Assembly (NCBI GenBank): GCA_038501195.1
Contig: JBBPUQ010000006.1
Span: 2,232,001 to 2,296,000, forward strand
Source: Nemania diffusa
Lineage: Eukaryota; Ascomycota; Sordariomycetes; Xylariales; Xylariaceae
DNA length: 64,000 nt
Direction of reading: 5' to 3'
Shown here: positions 35,661 through 46,644 of the stretch, piece by piece
How the letters are laid out: each line of letters begins with the position of its first letter
Position numbering within the stretch: position 1 is the stretch's first letter
Translations under genes and position numbers: made by a program
Notes under the pieces: model-generated
The model's database searches: none
Seen by the model: the letters and a program-made list of their open reading frames with translations, nothing else
Told to the model about the DNA's origin: nothing

Positions 35661-37465
35661 CTAGATATATTTGTACCCGGTCCCGTCCTTATCATCGATG
35701 CCAAAGTTAATAGGTTCACCCTTTTCTAGTTCTCTCTTTAGTTCCTCTTCAGCATACGCACCAGTATCCGTGCCTATACTCGAATTAATGGCTCCAGAGA
35801 TGTCTAGGATAGTACTTATGACACCAACCCCAGGTCTGTGCATCTTGACAAGCTCACTCTCCGTCAAAATGACGAACCACATCAAGGCACAAATAAGTAA
35901 CCAGGTCGCCTCAAGAGCCAGGTCAACCAGGAGCACCAAGCCTGAAAACCACCACCTATATCCTATATCATTTAAACAAATTTGATCGAAGTTGTGGAAG
36001 TCTTTTGAAATAACATTTCCATCGAGGCAAAGACACAAGCCAAGACTTCCCCTAGACCACTAGCAATCAGTCCCTATATCTAAGAAAGGTGCGCCTTATG
36101 GAACCCGAGTACTGTTCCACCATAGTGTCGAATTGTAAGGTATTATGTTCTCCTCGATTTTTATATTGGCGTCCATAAGTGTCGGGTGATAAAGTGACCA
36201 GACCCTATAGGATGGTTATATCTATGGATTTGGCTATATATAGGGGACCTTCGGTCCCCCTATAGATCTAGAAGGTTAGGAATCAATGAATCTTTCTATT
36301 GATCCCTATACTACACCCTTATTCTATTCCTAGATGCTACAGGACTTCTATTCACTCTATGGCTTTCTCATCTAACAATAAGAAAGGTAGTATTAAATGG
36401 GACATAGTTAGAGTCGCCAAGTCTGACGTCCGAATCTTCCTTCTCTCTTGTGTCGGGCCGTAGGTTCTCATCTTCTTTTTGTACAAAGCCTGCATATTGC
36501 CAATCATGCATAGACGTATATAGTATGTCGTTTGTGCAACCTGATGTAAATTCATATCCATTTTCTGTCTCGACGTCATTGTTATAACAGTTGCAATTAC
36601 ACCACTGATCAGTACCATCGATTTAAGTCAACTGTGTTAACTTGACTGTGTTGAGGCGGCGAAAGAGTCTCTGTTTATTGATTGTGTCCGGAATGAATTA
36701 GTTACTATAGGACTCGTAGATGAAAGTCAATATAATTTACCTACAAACCTAAAGATTTGCAAACTCTTCAAAGATTTCCACTGTTGGGGTTTTAACCCTT
36801 GTTTTTTATTGTTTAAATTCTTCTTTATCATCTATATTTCCCCAAATTCCGTACGCCTGAGCAACTGTTGGTTCGGTGATAGGTTTATTCAAGACTAGAT
36901 CCACTCAGTTCAGGTCTCAGACAGGCCAACACGTTGTAAGTCAGCTAGAATCTTGGGGAACGAAAGCCCGGAGTTTAAGATGTTGTATGCACGAGCCGTG
37001 TCTACTTCGTATCCGGTAGTTACACTCCAAATCGTAGCGAACGCTAAAACATGAGAGATAGTTATACTAATGGGGGTTGTCGAGTACACGAGTTGGAAGC
37101 AAGGCTATAAGGATTCGATAGAGACGGTCGAGAACTTGGGCCCCCGAGGAAGAATGAATAAGGCAAAGCCAAAAGCTCCAACAATAACGTCAACGTCATA
37201 GAGACAAGCTAATGTAGAACCAGACGGTGTAGAAAACGCCCGCCTTGTCCAATAGTTGTATCCCAAAGAAGATCAATAAATTTAGCCCTTGTAAATGATA
37301 ACCTATCTATCAGGACTACGTTGATGCGAAACAACTGTTCCGCTTCGGGGCCAGATCACTTAGAACTTCTTCCAGTTCTGTATCCACAGATGAGCGTGGC
37401 ACGTTTGAGGACTCCACGTTTTCACCTTTGACGTTTGATGAGTTGGCGTGCATGTCTTCGTTCAT
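35661..37465 (-). pseudogene. Fungal multi-exon membrane-protein gene disrupted by a solo LTR
   Basis: On the minus strand several protein-like segments follow one another. ATG at 37463-37465 starts MNEDMHANSSNV. A shifted frame then reads DRLSFTRAKFIDLLWDTTIG and GQGGR, a signature I recall from a large uncharacterised fungal membrane-protein family. Next come SHVLAFATIWSVTTGY and SFPKILADLQRVG, then TVAQAYGIWGNIDDKEEF, then a Cys-rich stretch (WCNCNCYNND, LYTSMHDWQYAGF) up to VPFNTTFL. The LTR 36180-36377 interrupts here. Beyond it the frame continues (DANIKIEENIIPYNSTLWW), and 35661-36050 encodes a membrane helix region (WWFSGLVLLVDLALEATWLL), EELKRELEKG and a stop. Exon borders upstream are not all clear. 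The LTR adds a stop within a few codons, so the gene is broken; other frameshifts may exist. Confidence 0.7.
36180..36377. mobile_element. Solo LTR with a perfect 5-bp target-site duplication
   Basis: A 198-bp element starting TGTCGGG and ending TCTAACA (TG...CA ends), flanked by ATAAG at 36175-36179 and 36378-36382. It contains TATATATAGG (a promoter-like TATA box) and a hairpin GGGGACCTTCGGTCCCC. A diverged copy lies inverted at 14263-14457. No retrotransposon coding sequence is attached, so it is a solo LTR left by recombination. The family (copia or gypsy) cannot be told from the LTR alone. Confidence 0.9.
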
Positions 37466-38311
37466 AGTTCTTTCTGAGGCGGTTCTGGAAAATAAAAGAG
37501 GTGTACTATTTCTTTCCCGTATAGTATGATACTAGAAGCACATTAGTGGCGATTTTATACATTTTGCTAGTGCAAGCATTCGTGCCTTGACCAAGGTAGC
37601 GACCTAATGATATATTAGACATAGGATTACATACCGTTCCTTGCATCACACTTAGCCTCACAACATGCTCACTGCTGTGGCATCCTGAGACTCTGCTCAC
37701 TTACTACAACTTCGGGGATACTGACGGAAAGTCTTAGCGTGTGCAGGCCAATCTAGCCTAGGTAAGCTATCTATATTTATAACAAGGGCTCGGTCAAGAG
37801 TTTGCCCTTAGACAGCCATCAGCATGTAATACCCTCGCATAGACCTTCTAAGTCGCGTAGTCTGTCATAGTTTAGACATCTAGGGGGTGCCTGGAAAAAA
37901 AGCTTGTGGCTTCAGGTTTTTCAGTCTTCAGGCACGAAGGACTTAGAAATTCCAACGTTAAATCTGGAAGAATGGATGACACAGAGGGAAGTAGGTAGCT
38001 AAATAAATCAAGAAAACCTCTACTCGCGCGAGCTTACCCGCCCTAAAACTGACACAGGCCGTGGCGTAAGCTTAATTCCTAATTAAACGAATCTTTATTC
38101 AAATCTGAGATTACCTAGCCACATCTAGTCTTATGTGGAACATAGGGAGTATTCGAAACCTCCACTATATATACCTTTATATGTATACACATATGCATAG
38201 TCATACAATAAGAATTAAGTCATGATAATACCTGTTACGAGTATAGTTTGCCAGGGCCTAAAGCCTTGTGATCGCTTGACTGCGCGTTAACAAGGAACAA
38301 GCTGAAATATA
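37466..38311. other. Spacer between the broken membrane gene and the CE2 esterase
   Basis: About 850 bp, AT-rich; no gene recognised. A palindromic AT stretch (TATATGTATACACATATG) lies near 38180. Confidence 0.5.
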
Positions 38312-40013
38312 TCAGTAGCTATCCTGATCATTCCAGTATAGCGTGTCATGAAACACCCTAACAAGCAGCATCGTCAGTCATGATATCTCCGAGATTGATA
38401 CATATCCACGTTCAAAAAAGGAATGGGGAGGGGGCTGTGATTGAAGAATGGAGAGGTATTAGAATCACATACTCGGGGCCAGTAGCAGCCAAATCCCAGC
38501 CGAAAGTCAACTTGATGTACTGGAGAAGGTGACTAGCGACCTTGATCGCACCAACGTCTGTAGGATGATACTGGGGGCCAATATCGTTATGCTGTAGGAT
38601 ACCTTTGGTCCGGAAATAGTGGACGAAGGGTTTACTTTGCGTCTCGAGTGTCGTGGTCGTATTCGTAGTGCCGTCCCATATCTTCGGCGCCAATAGGTAA
38701 TCGTCCGAGTTGAAGTAGGCGACGATGTCCTCGAGCTCTTGTTGGAATCCTAGGTTTTGGGCGTAGCTGTTACCATATTGATAGAATCCGAGCCAGAGTT
38801 CCTATCATAGGGGTTCAGGTTGTTAGTTCCCGTCGATTATGATGCATAGGGGCCTAGCTGCTGATCCTATAAGATATCATAAAGCAAGGAGAGGATAAGG
38901 CGTTTAATTTCTATAGAAGTGTTCCCACCTACCATAACGACAACCTGAGCGTTTGGATATTTGCCGTGAACACCTTGGATGAGTTTTTTATAAGCGTCAA
39001 CGAACGCGGCGGATGACACGTTGTTCGCTACGTTGTTGTCATTTGTACCTAGGTTAATGACGACGATATCCGGAGTAGTCTCCATCTTCGCAAAATCCCA
39101 GGGCTCCGGGTTGTCTTAAAAATTATTAGTGACCGAGAGCTTCATGCTAGGGGTGAGACTTGAGAGGGGTATTGCTCTCTAAGTGCCGCGCGTTCTTATG
39201 AGTGCAAACAACGTACCACCCCAGATTGATGCTGCTCGCCAGCTTGTGTCCGAAGAATAGAACCACTGGTGCGCCTGTCCTCGGGGATTACCCCAGCATT
39301 CTTGATCTGTCACACAAATCCCAGGGAGCGCCGTCACGTAGTACTCGGTTTCACCAAGGCCCTCGCCCACGCCATACGCGAAGCTCGACATGCTTTCGTA
39401 GCTCTGGAAATCGCCCGCTGATAGACTGTCTCCGATGAATTCTATCGTTCGCTTGTACGGTGGGATCTTGATCAAGGATTCGCCGGCACCGACGTGAACT
39501 TTGCCAATTTGGACCCCGTAGCCCCAATTGGAAACACGCATCTCGAATCGCTGCGGATTCACTGGATACGTCTCACCAATGCCCGGTGTCTCCGATGTTA
39601 CAAGTACGTGTGTTCCACCTGCAGTCACGTTTGTGAATGTCCAGTCCATGCCACCGAGGCGATAACCAACGAGGGTTCCATTAATGGTGTTGTCGCCGAA
39701 GGTAACGGCGACCGTGTCCCCCGAGAAGCCAAATACAAGCCCAGCAGCTCTTCTCGACAATCAGAACAGCCTCATGCAACACTTCGCCGCCAAAACAATC
39801 GTCCACTTACGACCAGAATGACACCTTTTTCGAATCCCACCGGCCCTTATACGATAACTCGGCAGCATCTGCATCGTATGTCTGGAAGTCGTAGGTAGCG
39901 AGGACGACCTTGGTATCGGGAAAATGCGTCTCCCTTACTTGGCCATTCTGGAGGATCGTGGCCTCAACAACAGAACTGAGCGTTAGGGCCAGCGCCCACG
40001 TATTTAGTCTCAT
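38312..40013 (-). CDS. Secreted SGNH/GDSL esterase of the CE2 (acetylxylan esterase) type
   Basis: Five exons on the minus strand: 39811-40013, 39217-39749, 38933-39114, 38473-38801 and 38312-38357; 430 aa. All junctions keep frame with GT-AG introns of 61, 102, 131 and 115 nt. The 46-nt last exon restores the typical CE2 end (VFHDTLYWNDQDSY) after GPE; without it the frame would run into unrelated residues. A signal peptide (MRLNTWALALTLSSVVEA) is followed by an N-terminal beta-sandwich segment (GLVFGFSGDTVAVTFGDN). The SGNH domain shows IGDSLSAG (Ser176), NLGTNDN (block III Asn) and the catalytic dyad region YHPTDVG (Asp388, His385). Such enzymes deacetylate plant cell-wall polysaccharides outside the cell. 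The acceptor of intron 1 could be 3 nt earlier (GAG instead of AAG). Confidence 0.93.
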
Positions 40014-42549
40014 CTCGGCCTATACAAGTCCCGGAGCAATAGAGAGGGGAAGCACTTCACCATGGCCGCAGAGGGAGTAGCCACCCCATGTCCCTTTTGT
40101 AGAGCTATCTTAAGTCTTTTTCACCAGAGCCGGCTACATTGGAGGAATATTCCCCTCTCCGGGTGGGAACATTCGGCGCGCGTTGCCGAGGCGGACCGGA
40201 AAAACAATTCAAGAACACTTGCAAGTGCTATTGTTGGTTTGGAGGTCGGCGAGTGACCGAGTTAGTAGACAGAGTGGTAGCGTGTCTACCTACTAATGGT
40301 AGAGTTGAACGAAGCCCACGGACCTCCACAGACCTTCGCAAACCAGTACCGGCCAGGATCTCGGTGGCTTGAAACGCCGTTCCTAATTGAGAAGTCTGCG
40401 TGCGGGAGGCATCTGGGCAATCTAGGTATGTACGGGATGTGCATGCAAGATGCTGCACGTGTAAGCGATCACGCACCTGGTAGTTGAACCAGGGACTGCA
40501 TGAATGCGAGATGGAGGCTGTTGTGTCTGAAATGATGATTCTGCGTCTGTCTTTGTCTGTGTCTGTTCTGTTTCTGTTCTGTGTCTGTCTCCTTCTCCAT
40601 CTTCCTCTCCGTCTTCCTTTTCCCTCACTTCTTTTTCGGGGTTGCAGAAGGGAAATCACGACAATGTGTCGATCCCATCAATCGTATGATATATTGTGCG
40701 AGCACAGCAGTTCCGTATCTTTATATGAAATGAGATCGGCTTCCGATATTCCGATATTCCGCTGTGAAGCAGAAACAATGGCGAGACATTGGATAATAAT
40801 AAGATTAGCGAAGCAGCGAAATTAAACGTATGACACATCCCTCCCCGGCATGCTGAAATGGCCTGTTTATCTACCTCATCCAGTTCTCATCTTCTGAGCT
40901 TGCGGCTAGTAGAAACGATCCCCAGCAACAAATTACAACAAAATGCGCGCGCGAAGGGGGGGTGTATAGGGGTGGCGTATAGAATCGTGTGTAATTGGTA
41001 ATGATATGGTCTGTTGACGAGACATGCCCTATCTACAAGACATCCTCTAACGACGAGGGTGGTGACGGCATCTCATCTTTTGAAGTCAGCAAGTTAGTCA
41101 GCTCGACCATGTTCTGTCGTCGACAAGGATAGTTGCACTATTGCTGCCCATTGGTATCATACATTCAAGTATGTGCGCATCCTTCGCATCCTTCCTACCT
41201 ACTAACATAGCTGTGTGTGTATAGGTAAGAGGTACATGCCTAGTGCAGTGTAAGTCGGAGGTATGTAATTGGAATTTGTTCGGTGATTTTTAGACTTGGT
41301 TCAAAAAGAAAATATGCTCTGATCTAATCTAAAGCATGGCGTTTTCTCTATGCTTCAGCTCTCAATACCAAGCAGATACTTACCTGATACAACACGCCAT
41401 CTACCTACCTACGTAGGTGACGGGATGGACCCGAGACTCTGTCTTGGTGGCTTTGCATGCGTTCTTGGCAATTGGGGGATCTTAATGGCGTCTTAATAGG
41501 CGTTTATAGTGCGCATGCGAGTTAGGTTAGGTACCGTATATGAAAGAGCTCATATGAGAGGGCCCCTGTCTTGCCCCGCTGAGCTCCCCCAAGAATTCTC
41601 CTTCGTGCATCAAAAACGCGGTAGATAGACAGAGACAGGCATACCCAGGTTATTGTGTACGCTGTGTATTCCTTCGTCCGGGCAGGGAAGCGCACCTACC
41701 CCAGGTACTACTGCATTAGGTATGTACCTACCTACTCAGCCCTCACGAGTATAAGTCCTTTTGTAGGAAAAATCATGAGGGGAACTACATATTCAAAGGT
41801 ACCTACTGCAGGATTAGATTATGTAGGTAAGGTAGTTGCCCAGGTGCTACATGGGGTAACCAACTGCCCTAGTCTAGGTGTCCAGGTGGTAGTTAGACAA
41901 TTGTGGAGTGCGAAGGAGGTCCACCGTGTGTTGCACCCGCCCGTCGAGGCGGATAGGGAAATTTCATTGCAAGTCTGAAGCCTGCTGCGTACTGTACTGT
42001 AGGTCGGGCAAGTACTTAAGTAGGTATGTACTTACCACGATCTGGTAACTACAGCAGAGTAGCAGTAACATCGCAGGGCTCTCCGGCGTGGCCATACCTA
42101 TCACACCACCTATAACCACCCTCACCTCACCGAACTACAGTTACACCAATCCAGCTTCCCGTTCTGTCCAACACCCGACTTTTCGCTGGGACCGCTGCGC
42201 GTCAAACCCAAACGCACACAAACTGAGGCCCGACTGCGGTCGTGACGTACGGTGGGTGTGGCAGAGCGAGCCAGAGTGTGTGTCGTGATCCCGGCCTGGT
42301 TGGCTTGGGGCAGCGCCTGGAAGAATAGAAATACATACTCGTGCCAGAGGAAGAGGTGTGTAGTGTCCTGGTTCTGGGTGGCTTATTATTGTTCTTATCA
42401 TTCCTGTATCACCAACAGATTCTCGTTTTCCAATTCTGACCGCCACAGACCGCAGAAGGAAGGGAAGTTGGGCTCGTCGTCTGTCCCAGTCCCAGATCAC
42501 ATCCTGGTTCTTATCACCTCTCTTCCCTCCCTACCTCCCACATACTGCC

Positions 42550-42568
42550 TACATACATACATACATAC
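42550..42568. repeat. (TACA)n microsatellite
   Basis: About five tandem TACA units. Similar but imperfect TACC/TACA stretches continue at about 42718-42790. Confidence 0.85.
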
Positions 42569-43277
42569 CTCCCTCGCTCCCGACAGAGTACGGTATATAC
42601 ATACTACAGAGGAAGTATATACCTGGTTCCCTGCGAACTGCTGCAGCTGTGCCATCCCGTGATCCCAACAGCCAAACGCACCGCTACTTGGCGCCCTGGT
42701 CGTCCACTATATACCGCCACTACCTACATACCTACATACATACCTACTGCGTACATACCACTACCTATATACCACACTACCAGCTACCTTAGGTATATAC
42801 TACTACGGTACCTACCTGCTGCACAGAAAAAAGCACTTACCGCCAAATAGAGGATCTGACCTTGCGACCCTCGTCTGTCTCTCTCTTGTCCGCTTGCTCA
42901 CCCGGACCGGACCAGAGCAACGCAGAGTAGAGCAAAGCAGACCAGACCAGACCAGACCCAACCCACGGTGCGATGACATTCGAGCTTGTCGTCGCCATCC
43001 CGAGACAATGAAGCCGTTGCGCGCCTCGGCAGATTCGACGCTTGACCTGAGGGTGTCCTATTCACATCCTCCTCTTCTTCCTCCCACCTCGACCCGAATC
43101 GAGACGACGTTGCATCCGCATCCGCATTTGCATCTGCCCCGCCTACGTCAACCATCCTGACGCCCCCTGTCCATACCGACGCTACACAGTGGTTGATCTA
43201 TTGCGAGTTGTAGCAGCCACCGTCGCAAACTGTCTCCCTCCGCCTCCGTCTCCTCCTTTTCCATACCCGCCCTTCTC

Positions 43278-43299
43278 GTTGTTGCTGCTGCTGCTGCTG
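43278..43299. repeat. (TGC/TGT)n trinucleotide repeat in the CNL1 leader
   Basis: GTT-GTT followed by five CTG-type triplets, 56 bp before the start codon. Confidence 0.8.
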
Positions 43300-43354
43300 T
43301 CGTCCTGGACGCAGTACACCCACCAGTGGTGCCTCCCGTCGTGGGCCGCGAGAC

Positions 43355-43888
43355 ATGCCGCCGACCGAGGCCAACACTGTCGAGGACACGCAATTGGGTC
43401 TGACGGACGAGGAGATCGCTCTTCTCCGCTACCACCAGGCCCAGGCCGCCGGGTCCTCGTCTTCGCGCGCCGCCAGTCGAGCCTCGTCACAAGGCCGTCT
43501 GCTACTCGACAGCTCGAGCCTCGCCGCCCTATCACGCCATCTCGACCGGCTGATGCAGCAGATCCAGGTCCGCATCGAGTACCTCAGCGAGCAGAGCTCC
43601 ATCGTGACCATGCAGCAGTATGACCGCGCCGGCAACCTGGTGGACAATGCCGATGCTGAGATTGCGCGCTTCCAGGATATCATGAGCCAGATCGACGAGC
43701 TCGAGGTCGACTTCGACCGCATAGCCCACATTCGGGATATTGTACGGGACTACCGCCAGCGTGTCGAGCAGCTAGAGCGCGAACTCGAACACTCGCATAC
43801 CTCGTCCCGGCGAGATCGCGACGGCCACCGCCATCACTCGCATCGACAACACGGCCATTCCTCTTCCGGTCGCCGACACCGACATTAG
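43355..43888 (+). CDS. cnl1: BLOC-1 subunit Cnl1-like coiled-coil protein
   Basis: Intron-free, 177 aa. The sequence matches what I know of fungal Cnl1 (CNO-like, BLOC1S4-related): LTDEEIALLRYHQAQAAGSS, then SRAASRASSQGRLLLDSSSL, RHLDRLMQQIQVRIEYLSEQ and QQYDRAGNLVDNADAEIARF. The middle (about residues 60-145) is almost pure amphipathic helix. The last 30 residues are His/Arg/Ser-rich and probably disordered. In yeast, BLOC-1 acts in endosomal maturation with Rab5/Rab7 switching; the fungal complex has short coiled-coil subunits like this one. The ATG at 43355 follows a CT-rich leader with no in-frame ATG nearby. The gene is convergent with SPP1. Confidence 0.8.
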   Translation: MPPTEANTVEDTQLGLTDEEIALLRYHQAQAAGSSSSRAASRASSQGRLLLDSSSLAALSRHLDRLMQQIQVRIEYLSEQSSIVTMQQYDRAGNLVDNADAEIARFQDIMSQIDELEVDFDRIAHIRDIVRDYRQRVEQLERELEHSHTSSRRDRDGHRHHSHRQHGHSSSGRRHRH

Positions 43889-45052
43889 ATGAGGCACGAC
43901 TCTGCTCACTATAGTATGCAGGAGTACAGAAGAAGAAGGAAATTGTCTCTTTGTATGATAGGGGACCACGCTTGAACATGCCTTAAACTCGGTCTTGGTG
44001 AGACAAACCCCAAAGATAAACAATACTTGCTGCAGAGGCGAAGGAAAGAAAAATAGGGGCGCAAAAGAGTCTAGAGCGAGCGAGCATTAGTCGGCCCGTC
44101 ACACGATATCAGGGTTACGACGTGAGAGACCACCAATCGACACAAGGCCTGAACGGGGAATGTTTGCTCGTCCACACAACACCAAACACGGGTAGAAGTG
44201 GCATTGCATCGGTTCTCTCTAATTAAAACACCAAATACTGCGCATACAGCAGACAGCTTGAACGGAACAAGAAGAGAAAAGGACCTGTTGGTTTGATTTA
44301 CCAATGATCATCATATCCCGGTTAGAGAATAGTGAGAGCCTCGCGGCTGCAAGAGATGGTAGAGTGAGATAATAGCCTCGCGGCTGCGTTATGAGACCCT
44401 GAAACTTCCCTCTCACACACACATACGGCGTTGGGGTGGTATTTTTTTTCTTCGTTGCTTCGTACTGGCGCATCCGTGGCCCTCATAGTCCTGGACAGCA
44501 GGGGAACGGCCGGAACTCTTGAATTTTTCACCCTTTAAAGCGCCTTCATGATATCCCTTTTATTTGTCCTCTTTTTTTGGTTTCTACGGTAATCATCTTG
44601 GCGGGGTTTGTCGGATTGAGCCGTTCGATTGGCATTATGATATGATACCACTTGTTGTTAGGTTTGCTGCTTTTTGGCGTTTGGTAATTACAATTTAACA
44701 CATTAAAAGAAAGCCTTCCACCTCTCTTTTCTCTGCCTTATTATCTAGTTATCTACCTACTAGCGCAGAGGCTAGATTTACCATGTTGTAGAACCCACTG
44801 TCTCGTGAAACACAGTGCTTCGCCTCTGTCATATATTTATTACTCAACGATACCCGGCAAGGGATGTATGACACCTCGTATAGATATATGACTACACGAT
44901 ACCATTCGAGCGCCGCTCACGTGCTGGCTAGAGTCGGCCTAGGCCACCTATGTAAGTAGGTTCTTTATATACTGGGAATAGAACCCCTACCACCTCCAGC
45001 TGGGATCCGGAATACGGAAACCGTTAAACCGACGTCCATATTTTCTTTCATA
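43889..45052. other. Convergent spacer between CNL1 and SPP1
   Basis: About 1.15 kb holding both 3' flanks. Two near-identical 14-bp stretches, GCCTCGCGGCTGC, occur at 44338-44351 and 44372-44385. No gene is supported. Confidence 0.5.
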
Positions 45053-46644
45053 TCAGTCCTCGCTTAGGACCTCGACGTAATTATTTTCCAGCTGCCGCCT
45101 TTCGTACCGCGCCTCGGCGGCGGACCGCATGGCGCCCTCGGCGCCGAGCTTCGCGGCGGCGTCGGTGGCCGTCTCCTTGATGAGCACGCGCACGACGCCC
45201 ATCAGCAACTTATACCAGCCGGCGTGAGGCTTGCAGCGCTTGCGGTCGCAGGTGCCGCGGATGGCGGGGTCCGTCGGCGCGTCCGAGGAGGCGCCGTTAT
45301 TATTAGTAGTAGTAGTAGTGTCCTCAAGGGGAGGGGGTGGAGGGGGCGCCTCGAGCTTGCCGGCGCGGAAGATGGCCTGGGCGTCGGGGGTGTCGAGCCA
45401 GGCGGCGAACTGGACGCGCACGGAGACGGCGTCGAGGCGGAAGTCGTAGCCGCAGCTGTCCTTGGTGAACTTGCCGGCCTCGACGGCGGCCTGGCGGCGC
45501 GAGTTGGCCCAGTCGAGCAGCTGCATCATCTTCTTGTACTGCACGATCTCGTTGCCGAGGGCGAGCCGCTCGGCCGTCGAGGCCTGCAGGAAGGCCTGCT
45601 CCTCCTCGCTGAGCACGTCCGGGCGCGTGGGGAGCCCGTTGGCCCAGAGGCCTTCGAGGTTGCCTATTTTTGGCGCGTTAGTGTTATAAGAAAACGAATG
45701 CGGGGAAATGAGATGGGGAGTTGGAGTTAGGTGAGGAGATGTGATGGCTGTGACTGTGGTGGTGGATGTTTGGTGGTGTGAGAGGTGGACGTGGGAGAGG
45801 TGGACATACCGAATGGTTTGTCGCCAAGTTTCCAGCCGCCTTTATCTGCAGTGGCGATGAGCAGGCCAATCAAATCCTCTTGTGTGAGGACCTCAAGGGC
45901 CGTCTTCGAGGCAGCTTTCGTGGGCAGCGTGGCGATCATGGAGGCCCACCAGGCATCGCAGTGCTCGTTGGAGCAGAAGACACTTCTGTCCTTCGGGGAT
46001 TTGGTGTATAGGCGGGCGGCGGTCCTGCAGCCCGATAACGAGCACATCTTCTTGTACTTTGTGTAGTTCCTCTTGCCGTCGGTGCAGTTCGGGCAGACGA
46101 AGCGCTCGACGAGCTTCTCGCCAACCTCCTTACTGAGATCGACGCATTCGCCGTGGAACCAGTCCTCGCAGACGTCACAGCTTATCATCCACCGATGGTC
46201 GTCTGGCCCCCGACACAGACAGTACGGGCCGTTGTCGGTTTCGTCATCAGAACTGCCTTCATTCTCATCATCGCCGCCGCCGCCGCCCTTTTCGGCATTC
46301 CGCGCAGCCCTGGCCTTGGACCTGGGGCCGCCTTTGGTTTTCCTGGACTTCTTCGTGGCAGCGGTACCCTTCTTCTTGGGCGCGGACCTCATCTTGGAGG
46401 ATTCTGGAGGCGATGAAGAAGTGGGTGGTGGTGGATTCCTCTCATCAGAGAGAGGAGGATGATCTGGTCTCAGCTCGAGGCCAGCAGAAGCTTGGGAATG
46501 GCTGTTTGTCTGCCGTACTGGATCCAGGGGACCAATGCTGGCTGCGCTGCTGCCGGTAACCGCTTTGTTGTCATTGCCAGCATCTAACTCGACGCCTGTT
46601 ATCTCCACATCGCCGCCTGCTGCCGTCTCATGATCCGCCGCCAT
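45053..46644 (-). CDS. spp1: PHD-finger protein Spp1, COMPASS (Set1) histone methyltransferase subunit
   Basis: Two exons, 45810-46644 and 45053-45663, joined in phase 1 across a 146-nt intron (GTATGT to AATAG); 481 aa. The start is the ATG at 46642-46644 (MAADHETAAG). Residues 1-140 are low complexity with a Lys/Arg-rich nuclear-localisation-like run (KKKGTAATKKSRKTK) and an acidic run. The PHD finger spans about residues 141-188: YCLCRGPDDHRWMISCDVCE, WFHGEC, FVCPNC, with all zinc ligands and the conserved Trp. A CxxC-type region follows (MCSLSGCRTAARLY, FCSNEHCDAWW). The second exon is helical (coiled coil near TAERLALGNEIVQYKKMMQL) and ends with RGTCDRKRCKPHAGWYKLL, a family signature. 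Spp1 reads H3K4 methylation and in yeast also links COMPASS to meiotic recombination sites. Confidence 0.93.

Larger units (their letters stand above)
40014..43354. other. Long divergent spacer between the CE2 esterase and CNL1
   Basis: About 3.3 kb, no gene supported. Contains a pyrimidine-rich run (TCTGTCT/CTTCC) at 40540-40620, tandem TTCCGATA near 40740, TACATAC repeats at 42550-42568 and many CTACCTA/TACATAC motifs to 42800. The last 300 bp are CT-rich and include a CTG repeat in what is probably the 5' leader of CNL1. Confidence 0.5.

Noticed and set aside
40062..40256. 64-codon frame with CPFC upstream of the CE2 gene
   Set aside because: Lies in the promoter region of the esterase, has no recognisable fold, and ends without splice signals.
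42898..43155. Minus-strand frame in the CNL1 upstream region
   Set aside because: The sequence is a pyrimidine-rich leader/promoter on the plus strand; the Glu/Asp/Arg-rich antisense frame is a composition artefact.
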